From assembly GCA_964488495.1 (NCBI GenBank), contig CAZAUQ010000068.1:1-7962 (forward strand): a stretch of DNA of 7,962 bases, in the 5' to 3' direction. The stretch is from UBA1402 sp964488495. Its GTDB lineage: Bacteria; Bacteroidota; Bacteroidia; Bacteroidales; UBA1402. This document shows positions 1 through 5,786 of this stretch, in pieces. Each line of letters starts with the position of its first letter. Positions within the stretch are counted from its first letter, which is position 1. Under the pieces are notes generated by a model. It ran no database searches. It saw only the letters and a list, made by a program, of their open reading frames with translations, and was not told the DNA's origin. The translations under genes were made by a program, and so were the position numbers.

Positions 1-402
1 ACCGATGTAATCTGCATACATTTCTTTGCCATCGATCTCAACGACACAGGGCAGATAATCCTCCTTGTCCTTGGACAAAACGGGGGCGTTGTCCTGAACC
101 TGAATGTTGATGGTAGGAACTTCAAATCGCCTGAGGCATTCTGAGGCAGACCATTCAAAAAAGACCAGGCTGTCTGCCTGACGATCGGAATAAAAAAGCA
201 GGCTGTCTGTCTTATGTATCCAAAAACCTTCCTGGTCCTCGTTTACAAAACGGATGCTGTCAATTTTGGACAAAAGATGTTGCTCCCTGATTTGACCATC
301 GCGGTATATCGCCAGCCTCTTTTGGGAAAAGGCCGGAAAGACTGCCGACAGAATAAAGGCAAGTACCATTAAGGTCGGTATCGGATTTTTTTTCTTGATC
401 AT
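1..402 (-). CDS. Exported CotH-kinase-family-like protein, N-terminal part (cut by left edge)
   Basis: The leftward reading frame is open for 134 codons from an ATG at 402-400 to the window edge, so the C-terminus is missing. An in-frame TAG lies about 35 bases upstream and no other ATG lies between, which fixes the start. Residues 1-27 form a signal peptide (MIKKK, hydrophobic core, AFSQ), so cleavage after about residue 26 and export are likely. Residues 34-53 read RDGQIREQHLLSKIDSIRFV, a beta-hairpin-like segment common near the N-terminus of Bacteroidetes surface proteins. Residues 95-134 (VPTINIQVQDNAP...SKDKEDYLPCVVEIDG) match the opening of the CotH domain in such proteins, which is usually followed by an I-x-GRGNSTW motif just beyond this window. 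That motif is not visible, so the family call is inference from the N-terminal pattern. CotH proteins are atypical kinases or surface/polysaccharide-associated proteins. It is divergent from the GH27 gene. Confidence 0.6.
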   Translation of the reverse strand, partial: MIKKKNPIPTLMVLAFILSAVFPAFSQKRLAIYRDGQIREQHLLSKIDSIRFVNEDQEGFWIHKTDSLLFYSDRQADSLVFFEWSASECLRRFEVPTINIQVQDNAPVLSKDKEDYLPCVVEIDGKEMYADYIG

Positions 403-483
403 CAGGTTAATACATTTCGGCTTTCCTAAGCTCTATGCCGCCGTTGATTGGAATTATCCGCAGGGGCAAACAACAACACGAGG

Positions 484-491
484 CAAATGTA
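484..491 (-). promoter_or_regulatory. Candidate Bacteroidetes -7 promoter element for the CotH-like gene
   Basis: Read leftward, the sequence is TACATTTG, a perfect match to the Bacteroidetes -7 consensus TAnnTTTG and identical to the element used for the divergent gene. It lies about 80 bases before the start codon at 402. No TTG was seen at the expected -33 spacing, so this is the weaker of the two divergent promoters. Confidence 0.35.
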
Positions 492-607
492 CTTGATATC
501 AGTCGGGGCTGTCTGAATTTTTGTCCTAAGCACTACGAAAATCGTCCAGAATTTAGTCTATTCATTCGTTAATCATCGCAAAAAAGCTTTTTATACCCGG
601 CAGAAGC

Positions 608-622
608 TTTCTGTTACAGAAA
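608..622. promoter_or_regulatory. Perfect palindrome, candidate operator of the GH27 promoter
   Basis: TTTCTG-TTA-CAGAAA is a perfect inverted repeat with 6-bp arms and a 3-bp spacer. It ends 8 bases before the TACATTTG element, so it covers the -33 zone. A further half-site CAGAA at 601-605 pairs with TTCTG at 609-613, giving an alternating CAGAA/TTCTG/CAGAA array. The position fits a site for a dimeric regulator that blocks or recruits RNA polymerase; the regulator is not encoded here. Chance occurrence is possible. Confidence 0.4.
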
Positions 623-630
623 CAAAATTT

Positions 631-638
631 TACATTTG
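631..638 (+). promoter_or_regulatory. Candidate Bacteroidetes -7 promoter element for GH27-ROK genes
   Basis: TACATTTG matches TAnnTTTG perfectly. It lies 52 bases before the GH27 ATG, giving a leader of roughly 45 bases. A loose -33 candidate (TTTCTG, 608-613) lies at about the expected distance. The start codon itself has no Shine-Dalgarno sequence, as is usual in this phylum. Confidence 0.5.
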
Positions 639-690
639 TTCCCGCAGCCCTCAAAGCTCGGGCATACCGAAACGCTAAACATTATATACT

Positions 691-2046
691 ATGAAATTCT
701 TCCGAACACTCCTATTGTTGACAACATTAAGCCTTTTTTTATGTAATTGCCGTAAAGAACCGGATTTTCGACTGTGGGCTCCTACTCCGCCCATGGGCTG
801 GAACAGCTGGGACTGCTACGGCCCTACGGTCGAAGAGCACGAAGTGAAGGCCAATGCCGATTATATGGCCGAAAACCTCAAGGAATACGGCTGGGAATAC
901 ATAGTGGTGGATATCCGTTGGTTTGTTGAAAACGACAAAGCCGGAGGTTACAATCAGACCGATCCGCGCTACGTTATGGACGAATATGGCCGGTATTTGC
1001 CGGCCCTGAACCGTTTTCCATCGGCAGCCAAAGGCAAAGGCTTCAGACCCCTGGCCGATTACATACACAGCAAAGGCCTTAAATTCGGTATCCATATTAT
1101 GAGGGGTATTCCGGTGGAAGCGGTCAATAAAAAACTGCCCGTCAAGGGAGCCAAAGGCATTACAGCCGACCAGCTATTCTCCCCCGATTTGCAATGCACC
1201 TGGCTAAGGGACAATTACACCATTCAGGCTGACAAACCCGGAGCACAAGAGTATTACAATTCCATTTTTGACCTCTATGCTTCCTGGGGAGTGGATTTTA
1301 TAAAAATTGACGATCTCTCCAGGCCTTATCACCAGGCCGAGATTGAATTGATTCGCAAAGCCATAGACCAGTGCGGCCGGAAAATAGTGCTCAGCACTTC
1401 GCCCGGAGCCACCCCCCTGTGGGCCGCTGAGCACGTGAGCAGGCACGCCAATATGTGGCGCATGGTCGACGACGTCTGGGATTCCTGGTGGCATATCGCC
1501 CATTTGATGGAAGTGGCCCAAGGCTGGTATTCCTATATTAAAGCAGGCACCTGGCCCGACTGCGACATGATTCCCCTGGGACGCATATCCATAAGGGGCG
1601 AACGGGGCAGTGAGCGCATGAGCCGCCTCAGTCCGGACGAACAATATCTGCTGATGACCTTCTTTTGCCTTTTCCGTTCTCCTTTGATGTTTGGCGGCGA
1701 TCTGCCCGGCAACGACGCATTTACCCTCTCACTGCTCACCAACAGGGAAGTTCTCAGGATGCACCGCGAAAGCAGTAATGTACGTCAACTCTACCGAAAA
1801 GACAATAAAATTGCCCTGACTTCCGAAAATACAGCTACAGGTGAACGCTATCTGGCTTTGTTCAACATGGATGGCCACAGCACCCAGAACCTTGCGGTGA
1901 ATTTAGCTGAACTTGGGCTTCAGGGAGATTGTCGCGCCACCGAACTCTGGCAGAACCAGACTCTGACTTTCAGCGACAGCATCCACAGCAATCTAAGGCC
2001 TCATGCTGCCGTGCTCTACAAAATCCAGCCGGCAGAAAACCCCTGA
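691..2046 (+). CDS. Exported GH27 family glycosidase (alpha-galactosidase-like)
   Basis: A 451-residue retaining glycoside hydrolase of clan GH-D, predicted to release terminal alpha-galactose or a related sugar (GH27 also contains beta-L-arabinopyranosidases) outside the cytoplasm. Residues 1-20 are a signal peptide ending LFLCNC; Cys18 or Cys20 could be a lipoprotein cysteine, although neither preceding triplet is a classical lipobox. The TIM barrel opens with PPMGWNSWDCYG (33-44) and YIVVDIRW (70-77). KIDD (205-208) gives the predicted nucleophile Asp207, and WRMVDDVWDSW (256-266) gives the acid/base Asp261 by alignment with the human alpha-galactosidase A WRNFADIDDSW segment. WPDCDMIPLG (288-297) and FRSPLMFGGDLP (328-339) are family signatures. 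About 100 C-terminal residues form a beta-sandwich. The length is normal and both catalytic residues are present. The substrate-recognition loop reads LSTSPGATP (234-242), unlike the eukaryotic CEWP-type loop, so the sugar is uncertain. A ROK kinase follows after 94 bases. Confidence 0.9.
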   Translation: MKFFRTLLLLTTLSLFLCNCRKEPDFRLWAPTPPMGWNSWDCYGPTVEEHEVKANADYMAENLKEYGWEYIVVDIRWFVENDKAGGYNQTDPRYVMDEYGRYLPALNRFPSAAKGKGFRPLADYIHSKGLKFGIHIMRGIPVEAVNKKLPVKGAKGITADQLFSPDLQCTWLRDNYTIQADKPGAQEYYNSIFDLYASWGVDFIKIDDLSRPYHQAEIELIRKAIDQCGRKIVLSTSPGATPLWAAEHVSRHANMWRMVDDVWDSWWHIAHLMEVAQGWYSYIKAGTWPDCDMIPLGRISIRGERGSERMSRLSPDEQYLLMTFFCLFRSPLMFGGDLPGNDAFTLSLLTNREVLRMHRESSNVRQLYRKDNKIALTSENTATGERYLALFNMDGHSTQNLAVNLAELGLQGDCRATELWQNQTLTFSDSIHSNLRPHAAVLYKIQPAENP

Positions 2047-2140
2047 TAAGTGTCCTGCTCAATTAGGAAGAAGCTGAAACAGAAACAGAAACATACTGTA
2101 CACTCTTTTCATATGAACCCACTTTAACTATCATTTCAAT

Positions 2141-3244
2141 ATGTACAAAAAAGATAAACGCATAGTAATGACCCTGGACGCCGGAGGAACGAATTTTGTT
2201 TTCTCGGCTGTACAAGCTCAACGCGAGATAGTGGAGCCCGTCCGTCTGCCGTCGTCGGCAGACAATCTGGAACAGAGCCTCGATAATATGGAACTAGGGT
2301 TTTTGCAGGTTCTGTCGCAATTGAAACAGATTCCGGCAGCCATTAGTTTTGCCTTTCCCGGACCGGCCGACTACAGCCGTGGCATCATTATGGATTTAAA
2401 TAATTTCCCGGCTTACAGGGGAGGTATTGCATTAGGAGCTTTCCTGAAGAATAAGTTCAACCTACCTGTATTCATCAACAACGACGCCGATTTATTTGCT
2501 TACGGGGAATGCATAGCCGGAGCTCTGCCTTATGTAAATCAACGCCTCGAAAAGGCCGGCAGTTCCAAACGTTACCACAACCTGATCGGATTCACTTTGG
2601 GTACGGGCTTTGGCTGCGGTATTACAAGGAATAACGAATTATACCTGGGAGACAACGGCTCAGCCGGCGAAGTGCTGCTGCTCCGTCACAAAACCAAACG
2701 CGACATCATCATCGAAGACGGTGTTTCCATCCGGGCCATCAAAAGAGTCTACTGGGAATTATCGGGCGATATGCGCAGGCTGGAACCTCTGGATATTTAC
2801 AACATTGCCGATGGGAAGATGGAAGGAGATATCCATGCAGCCCAAAAAACCTTTAAGGTCTTTGGCGTCATGGCAGCCGAAGGTATTGCCGCTGTTTCGA
2901 CCGTACTGGACGGTCTGGTGGTTTTGGGCGGTGGGCTGACCGGGGCCCGGAAATATTTTATGCCCTCACTTATGCAGGAATTAAACGGCAGCATCAACAC
3001 GCTGGACGGCCAGTCTAAAAGCCGCCTGGAAATGAAAGTCTACTATTTGGATCAAGCGGCCGAACTCGAGGAATTCCTGAATCCGGAAATCAAAAAGATC
3101 AAGGTTCCCCGCAGCAAGGAACTGGTCGATTACGATCCTCAAAAGCGTATGGGTATTCTTGTCAGCAAGCTGGGCACAAGCAAGGCCATTGCCCTGGGAG
3201 CTTACGCTTATGCCTTACACGAACTGGATAAAAAACCAGATTGA
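2141..3244 (+). CDS. ROK family sugar kinase-like protein, without zinc motif
   Basis: A 367-residue cytoplasmic protein of the ROK family, whose members phosphorylate glucose, N-acetylglucosamine, fructose and similar sugars with ATP. LDAGGTN (12-18) is the first phosphate-binding loop, FAFPGPAD (70-77) the sugar-domain signature, INNDADLFAYGE (112-123) holds the predicted catalytic base Asp115, GFTLGTGFGCGI (150-161) is the second phosphate loop, and VVLGGGLTG (260-268) the adenosine segment. There is no N-terminal helix-turn-helix, so it is a kinase-type rather than repressor-type ROK protein. The usual G-E-x-G-H followed by CxCGxxGCxE zinc site is missing: the region reads GSAGEVLLLRHKTKRD and passes straight to IIEDGVSIRAIKR. 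At 367 residues it is longer than typical ROK kinases (about 300), with an extra stretch near 305-335. Lying 94 bases after the GH27 gene on the same strand, it probably handles a sugar released there, but its substrate cannot be read from sequence. Confidence 0.85.
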   Translation: MYKKDKRIVMTLDAGGTNFVFSAVQAQREIVEPVRLPSSADNLEQSLDNMELGFLQVLSQLKQIPAAISFAFPGPADYSRGIIMDLNNFPAYRGGIALGAFLKNKFNLPVFINNDADLFAYGECIAGALPYVNQRLEKAGSSKRYHNLIGFTLGTGFGCGITRNNELYLGDNGSAGEVLLLRHKTKRDIIIEDGVSIRAIKRVYWELSGDMRRLEPLDIYNIADGKMEGDIHAAQKTFKVFGVMAAEGIAAVSTVLDGLVVLGGGLTGARKYFMPSLMQELNGSINTLDGQSKSRLEMKVYYLDQAAELEEFLNPEIKKIKVPRSKELVDYDPQKRMGILVSKLGTSKAIALGAYAYALHELDKKPD

Positions 3245-3248
3245 AGCT

Positions 3249-3292
3249 TTTACTCTTTTTCTGACAAAACTTTACTCTTTTTCCGACAAAAC
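3249..3292. repeat. 22-bp tandem duplication spanning the cupin gene's end
   Basis: Positions 3249-3270 and 3271-3292 are two adjacent 22-bp copies that differ at one base (T3262 versus C3284). Read leftward, the inner copy (3271-3292) encodes the cupin's final residues VLSEKE and its stop. The outer copy repeats the same bases after the stop, in the 27-bp gap between the convergent ROK and cupin genes. This looks like a recent slippage or tandem duplication. Confidence 0.85.
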
Positions 3293-3685
3293 TTTGTCGT
3301 CTCCGCCTAAATACACGGCGATCAATACCACTGTGTCGGTTCCGTTGTTTTTGCCATTGTGGTAGGTATTCCATACTTCCGAAATGCAATCGTCTTTGGA
3401 ATAGACATTGCATTTCCCGTTTTTGAGTTCAACCTGCAATTCTCCCTGCATGACATACGCAAAAACCGGAATGCTGTGTTTGTGCCAGCCGGTGGCTTCT
3501 CCTGGCGGAATATGCACTTTGCAAATGCTTACCTCGGCACGCTCTACCTCCGGATAGGCTAAGGCTTGCCCAACATCAGTCGTATCGGTTTTTAGCAGAT
3601 TTTCCACTTTGATTGTTTGCCGGTATTGGGCAAAGAGCTGTAAGCCCAGGCAGAGCATAAGCAAAGCAACAGAGAGTCTTTTCAT
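3272..3685 (-). CDS. Secreted small cupin-domain protein
   Basis: A 137-residue protein with a signal peptide (MKRLSVALLMLCLGLQLFA, cleavage before Gln20), so probably periplasmic. A single cupin-2 barrel follows. Motif 1 is GEATGWHKHSIPVFAYVMQG (62-81), with metal-ligand candidates His68 and His70 but a hydrophobic stretch (VFAY) where the classical glutamate ligand would be. Motif 2 is WNTYHNGKNNG (105-115), with His109 as a further ligand candidate. The PVFAYVMQGELQVE pattern is familiar from a family of small exported cupins of unknown function; the reaction, if any, cannot be inferred. It starts 21 bases after the stop of the CoA-binding gene on the same strand, so the two are likely co-transcribed. 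Its final codons are duplicated in tandem beyond the stop. Confidence 0.8.
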   Translation of the reverse strand: MKRLSVALLMLCLGLQLFAQYRQTIKVENLLKTDTTDVGQALAYPEVERAEVSICKVHIPPGEATGWHKHSIPVFAYVMQGELQVELKNGKCNVYSKDDCISEVWNTYHNGKNNGTDTVVLIAVYLGGDDKVLSEKE

Positions 3686-3706
3686 CTAATTATTTATTGT
3701 CTTATT

Positions 3707-4081
3707 TTAATATTGCCCGGTAGAAAGCAAAACCAGGGTGCAGGCTTCCTGGTATTCTATGGATGCTTTTTGCAGCAAGGCTTGTAATTCGGGATTTTCT
3801 GTTCCGGGGTTGAAAATCACCCTGCGGGGTTTGAGCGACAGTATATAATCGTAGTAATCCACTTGATTCCTGGCCGACAGATACAAAGTCACCGTATCAA
3901 CGTCGGGGTAAATTTGCCGGCTAAGGCTTATTTCCTTACCAAATAATTCTCCGGGACTATTACCCAGTAAATGTATTTGGTGTTTGTGCGCCAACAGCTG
4001 TTGGGCTGCTCTATAGGCATAGCGAACGGGATTGGTGCTTGCACCTATAATCAGGGTCTTGTTTTTTGTTATAGTTTCCAT
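3707..4081 (-). CDS. CoA-binding domain protein (YccU-like, CoA_binding_2)
   Basis: A 124-residue stand-alone Rossmann-fold protein of the CoA_binding_2 family, which resembles the nucleotide-binding domain of succinyl-CoA synthetase. IIGASTNPVRYAYRAAQQL (11-29) is the glycine-rich binding loop with the conserved NP and Tyr residues. GNSPGELFGKEI (40-51) matches the family's G-x-x-x-G-x-x-I turn, VTLYLSARNQVDYYD (64-78) is the next strand and helix, and IFNPGTENPEL (89-99) the conserved NPG-E segment. The length is normal for the family. There is no signal peptide and no catalytic domain. CoA binding is known for some relatives; the cellular role is not. It is the first gene of a probable two-gene leftward unit with the cupin, and is divergent from the carotenoid operon. 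Confidence 0.85.
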   Translation of the reverse strand: METITKNKTLIIGASTNPVRYAYRAAQQLLAHKHQIHLLGNSPGELFGKEISLSRQIYPDVDTVTLYLSARNQVDYYDYILSLKPRRVIFNPGTENPELQALLQKASIEYQEACTLVLLSTGQY

Positions 4082-4105
4082 ATTTACAGTGTTCTATATA
4101 TTGAA

Positions 4106-4123
4106 TCTGTTCTTAAAAACAGA
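4106..4123. repeat. Small inverted repeat upstream of the CoA-binding gene
   Basis: TCTGTT-CTTAAA-AACAGA forms a 6-bp stem with a 6-base loop, 25 bases upstream of the leftward start codon. There is no following U-tract in either direction, so it is not a convincing terminator. It overlaps the first copy of the 11-bp direct repeat and could be part of a regulatory site. Confidence 0.4.
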
Positions 4124-4147
4124 CCTGGCCCTGCTTTTAAAAACAGA
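4113..4147. repeat. Pair of 11-bp direct repeats in the divergent CoA-binding/crtB spacer
   Basis: TTAAAAACAGA occurs at 4113-4123 and again at 4137-4147, a period of 24 bp. That is a little over two helical turns, so both copies would face nearly the same side of the DNA. They lie between the divergent CoA-binding and crtB genes, upstream of the candidate crtB promoter. They are AT-rich, so chance is a real alternative. Confidence 0.4.
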
Positions 4148-4214
4148 TTAAATACGGTGTGGAATGTAAAAAACGTCGAAAGATAAAAAAAATACTTCAA
4201 ATGAGAAGTTTTAC

Positions 4215-4222
4215 TATCTTTA
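4215..4222 (+). promoter_or_regulatory. Candidate -7 promoter element of the carotenoid operon
   Basis: TATCTTTA matches the Bacteroidetes TAnnTTTG element at all but the last base. It lies 47 bases upstream of the chosen crtB ATG, placing transcription start near 4229, at the beginning of a run of nine T (4229-4237). No clear -33 TTG was seen at the expected spacing. If it is real, the GTG and ATG codons further upstream in the crtB frame (4159, 4201) are outside the transcript. Confidence 0.4.
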
Positions 4223-4269
4223 CACAGGTTTTTTTTTCTCAACACGCTTTGCATTACCAAGGCTCAGAT

Positions 4270-5106
4270 ATGGAACAATACAACAGGATTAACTTCGAAA
4301 TATCCAGATACATAACTAAATCATACAGTACTTCTTTTTACAGCTCCAGCCGACTGCTTGACCCGGAATCGCGTAAGGCGATATTTGCTATTTACGGTTT
4401 TGTGCGTTTTGCCGATGAAATTGTGGACACTTTTCATAACGTGAACAAGAAAACCCTGCTGGATAATTTCGAGAAACAGTTCAGGGAAGCATTATCTGAG
4501 GGAATAAGTACAAATCCCGTGTTGCATTCTTTTGTTTTGACCATTCGCAAATACCAGATTCCCAATGATCTGGTGGACGCTTTTTTGCAGAGTATGCGAT
4601 TGGATCTGGATAAAAAACATTATTTGAAACCGGAAGAGTTCAAGGAATACATTTACGGCTCGGCCGAGGTTGTAGGGCTGATGTGTTTAAAGGTCTTTGT
4701 ACAGGGCAAACAGGAATCTTACCTACAATTACAGGAAGCAGCCAGGGCTTTGGGTTCCGCTTTTCAAAAAGTGAATTTTTTTCGTGACCTGAAGACGGAC
4801 ACCCAGGTATTGGGCCGTTATTATTTCCCCGATTTCAAACCCGAAAGCTTCGACAAAAAAACAAAACAGACCATGACCGAAGACATCCGGGCAGATTTCA
4901 AACTGGCCAGATCAGGCATCGGCCTGTTGCCGGGCCGATCAAGACTGGCCGTTTATGTGGCCTACATTTATTATCTTGCCTTGCTCCGAAAAATTGAACG
5001 CAGTCCCGAACAATTGATTCTCAGCAAAAGAATACGAATCAATAATTTTCATAAATCCGTATTATTGTTTTGGGCTTCGTTACGCTATCACCTAAAACTT
5101 CTTTAA
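4270..5106 (+). CDS. crtB: Phytoene synthase
   Basis: A 278-residue trans-isoprenyl diphosphate synthase that joins two geranylgeranyl diphosphates head to head into phytoene, the first committed step of C40 carotenoid synthesis. YGFVRFADEIVDTF (42-55) holds the first aspartate-rich motif DEIVD (49-53), and FQKVNFFRDLKTD (165-177) holds the second, N-x3-D-x3-D (Asn169, Asp173, Asp177), which together bind magnesium and diphosphate. YSTSF (19-23) and YGSAEVVGLMCL (129-140) are also typical. The ATG at 4270 was chosen because residues from there (INFEISRYITKSYSTSF) align with the usual start and length of Bacteroidetes CrtB; the frame is open back to a GTG at 4159, but those 37 residues are Lys/Phe-rich and unlike the family. 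It is the first gene of the operon, and the next gene starts 23 bases later. Related squalene or HpnC-type enzymes are less likely given the carotenoid genes that follow. Confidence 0.93.
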   Translation: MEQYNRINFEISRYITKSYSTSFYSSSRLLDPESRKAIFAIYGFVRFADEIVDTFHNVNKKTLLDNFEKQFREALSEGISTNPVLHSFVLTIRKYQIPNDLVDAFLQSMRLDLDKKHYLKPEEFKEYIYGSAEVVGLMCLKVFVQGKQESYLQLQEAARALGSAFQKVNFFRDLKTDTQVLGRYYFPDFKPESFDKKTKQTMTEDIRADFKLARSGIGLLPGRSRLAVYVAYIYYLALLRKIERSPEQLILSKRIRINNFHKSVLLFWASLRYHLKLL

Positions 5107-5129
5107 TTACACCGGCTTAATTTTGATTT

Positions 5130-5786
5130 ATGAAATTCTCACTGACCGATCCTTTAGAAGTTCGCAAATTCTTTTTTATTTTTTACATCGTTGGCACCAT
5201 CGGCATGTGTCTGCCCTGGACTTTTCCCATTTTTGTTAAACTGATTCCCCTGGCTCTGGTTTTAAATCTTTTTTACCTGATCTATTTTCACAAGGACAAA
5301 AAAAACCTCAAGGATATTAGCCTGTTTGTGCTGATTTTTATTTTAGGTTTCGGTATTGAAGTGCTGGGGGTGAAAACCGGAAAAATATTTGGAGTCTATT
5401 ATTATGGAAGCAGCATGGGCCCCAAATTGATGGAAGTGCCATTGACTATAGGTTTCAACTGGCTGATCCTCACCTATACTACCGCTAGTTTAAGTAATAT
5501 CTTCCGTATTCCCACGGTTTTTAAAATTCTGTTGGGAGCACTTATGATGCTGGCGCTGGATCTGATTCTGGAATTGGCTGCAAATTCGATGGATATGTGG
5601 TATTGGCCAAACAACGAACAGGTGCCGTTGCAAAATTACCTGGTTTGGTTTAGTCTGGCTGTATTATTCCATATTATTTTCAGAGCAGGCCGTATTCGTA
5701 CCGAAAATAAGCTGGCTATACCGATTTTTATCTGTCAGTTTTTACTTTTTGCCATCAGTTTGTTAATCAAAACCCTTATTGGATAA
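5130..5786 (+). CDS. Carotenoid biosynthesis membrane protein, CruF-like (DUF422)
   Basis: A 218-residue integral inner-membrane protein with about seven hydrophobic segments (roughly 13-30, 32-52, 62-80, 104-122, 131-152, 168-185, 196-216). It has the conserved polar motifs of the Caroten_synth/DUF422 family: GFGIEVLGVKTGKIFGVYYYG (73-93), MGPKLMEVPLTIGFNWLIL (96-114), and DLILELAANSMDMWYWPN (144-161) followed by VPLQNYLVW (165-173). Characterised relatives are CruF, a carotene 1',2'-hydratase, and the bacterioruberin-type hydratase; they add water to the terminal double bond of an acyclic end, giving a tertiary hydroxyl. That hydroxyl can then be glycosylated, which fits the glycosyltransferase two genes on. 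Its stop codon TAA shares its last base with the next gene's ATG (TAATG), suggesting translational coupling. The family is clear; the exact carotenoid substrate is inferred. Confidence 0.85.
   Translation: MKFSLTDPLEVRKFFFIFYIVGTIGMCLPWTFPIFVKLIPLALVLNLFYLIYFHKDKKNLKDISLFVLIFILGFGIEVLGVKTGKIFGVYYYGSSMGPKLMEVPLTIGFNWLILTYTTASLSNIFRIPTVFKILLGALMMLALDLILELAANSMDMWYWPNNEQVPLQNYLVWFSLAVLFHIIFRAGRIRTENKLAIPIFICQFLLFAISLLIKTLIG

Larger units (their letters stand above)
403..690. other. Divergent intergenic region between CotH-like and GH27 genes
   Basis: No open frame of note crosses this 288-base, AT-rich spacer. It separates two divergently transcribed genes for exported proteins and carries one Bacteroidetes-type -7 element facing each way, plus a palindrome upstream of the rightward promoter. 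A 12-bp palindrome AAAAAGCTTTTT sits at 581-592, in the middle, where it could serve no obvious gene as a terminator. Nothing resembling an RNA gene was seen. Confidence 0.7.

Noticed and set aside
581..592. AAAAAGCTTTTT palindrome as a terminator
   Set aside because: It lies between two divergent genes, so no transcript from this window ends there, and an A/T palindrome of this size in AT-rich spacer is easily due to chance.
739..1742. Long leftward open frames opposite the GH27 gene
   Set aside because: They are antisense shadows of a gene with strong family motifs; their translations show no recognisable domain.
2075..2091. Three GAAAC units separated by single A, between the GH27 and ROK genes
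   Set aside because: A very short simple repeat with no inverted partner or promoter match; no function can be supported.
2610..3000. Additional open frames overlapping the ROK gene on both strands
   Set aside because: Low-information translations in alternative frames of a clearly coding ROK gene.
3285..3298. Hairpin GACAA-AACT-TTGTC as a terminator for the ROK gene
   Set aside because: The stem is 5 bp, lies inside the cupin coding sequence and is not followed by a T-run on the rightward strand.
4159..4269. In-frame N-terminal extension of crtB from GTG 4159 or ATG 4201
   Set aside because: The extra residues are Lys- and Phe-rich, do not resemble CrtB, and begin upstream of the candidate promoter; ATG 4270 gives the usual family start and length.
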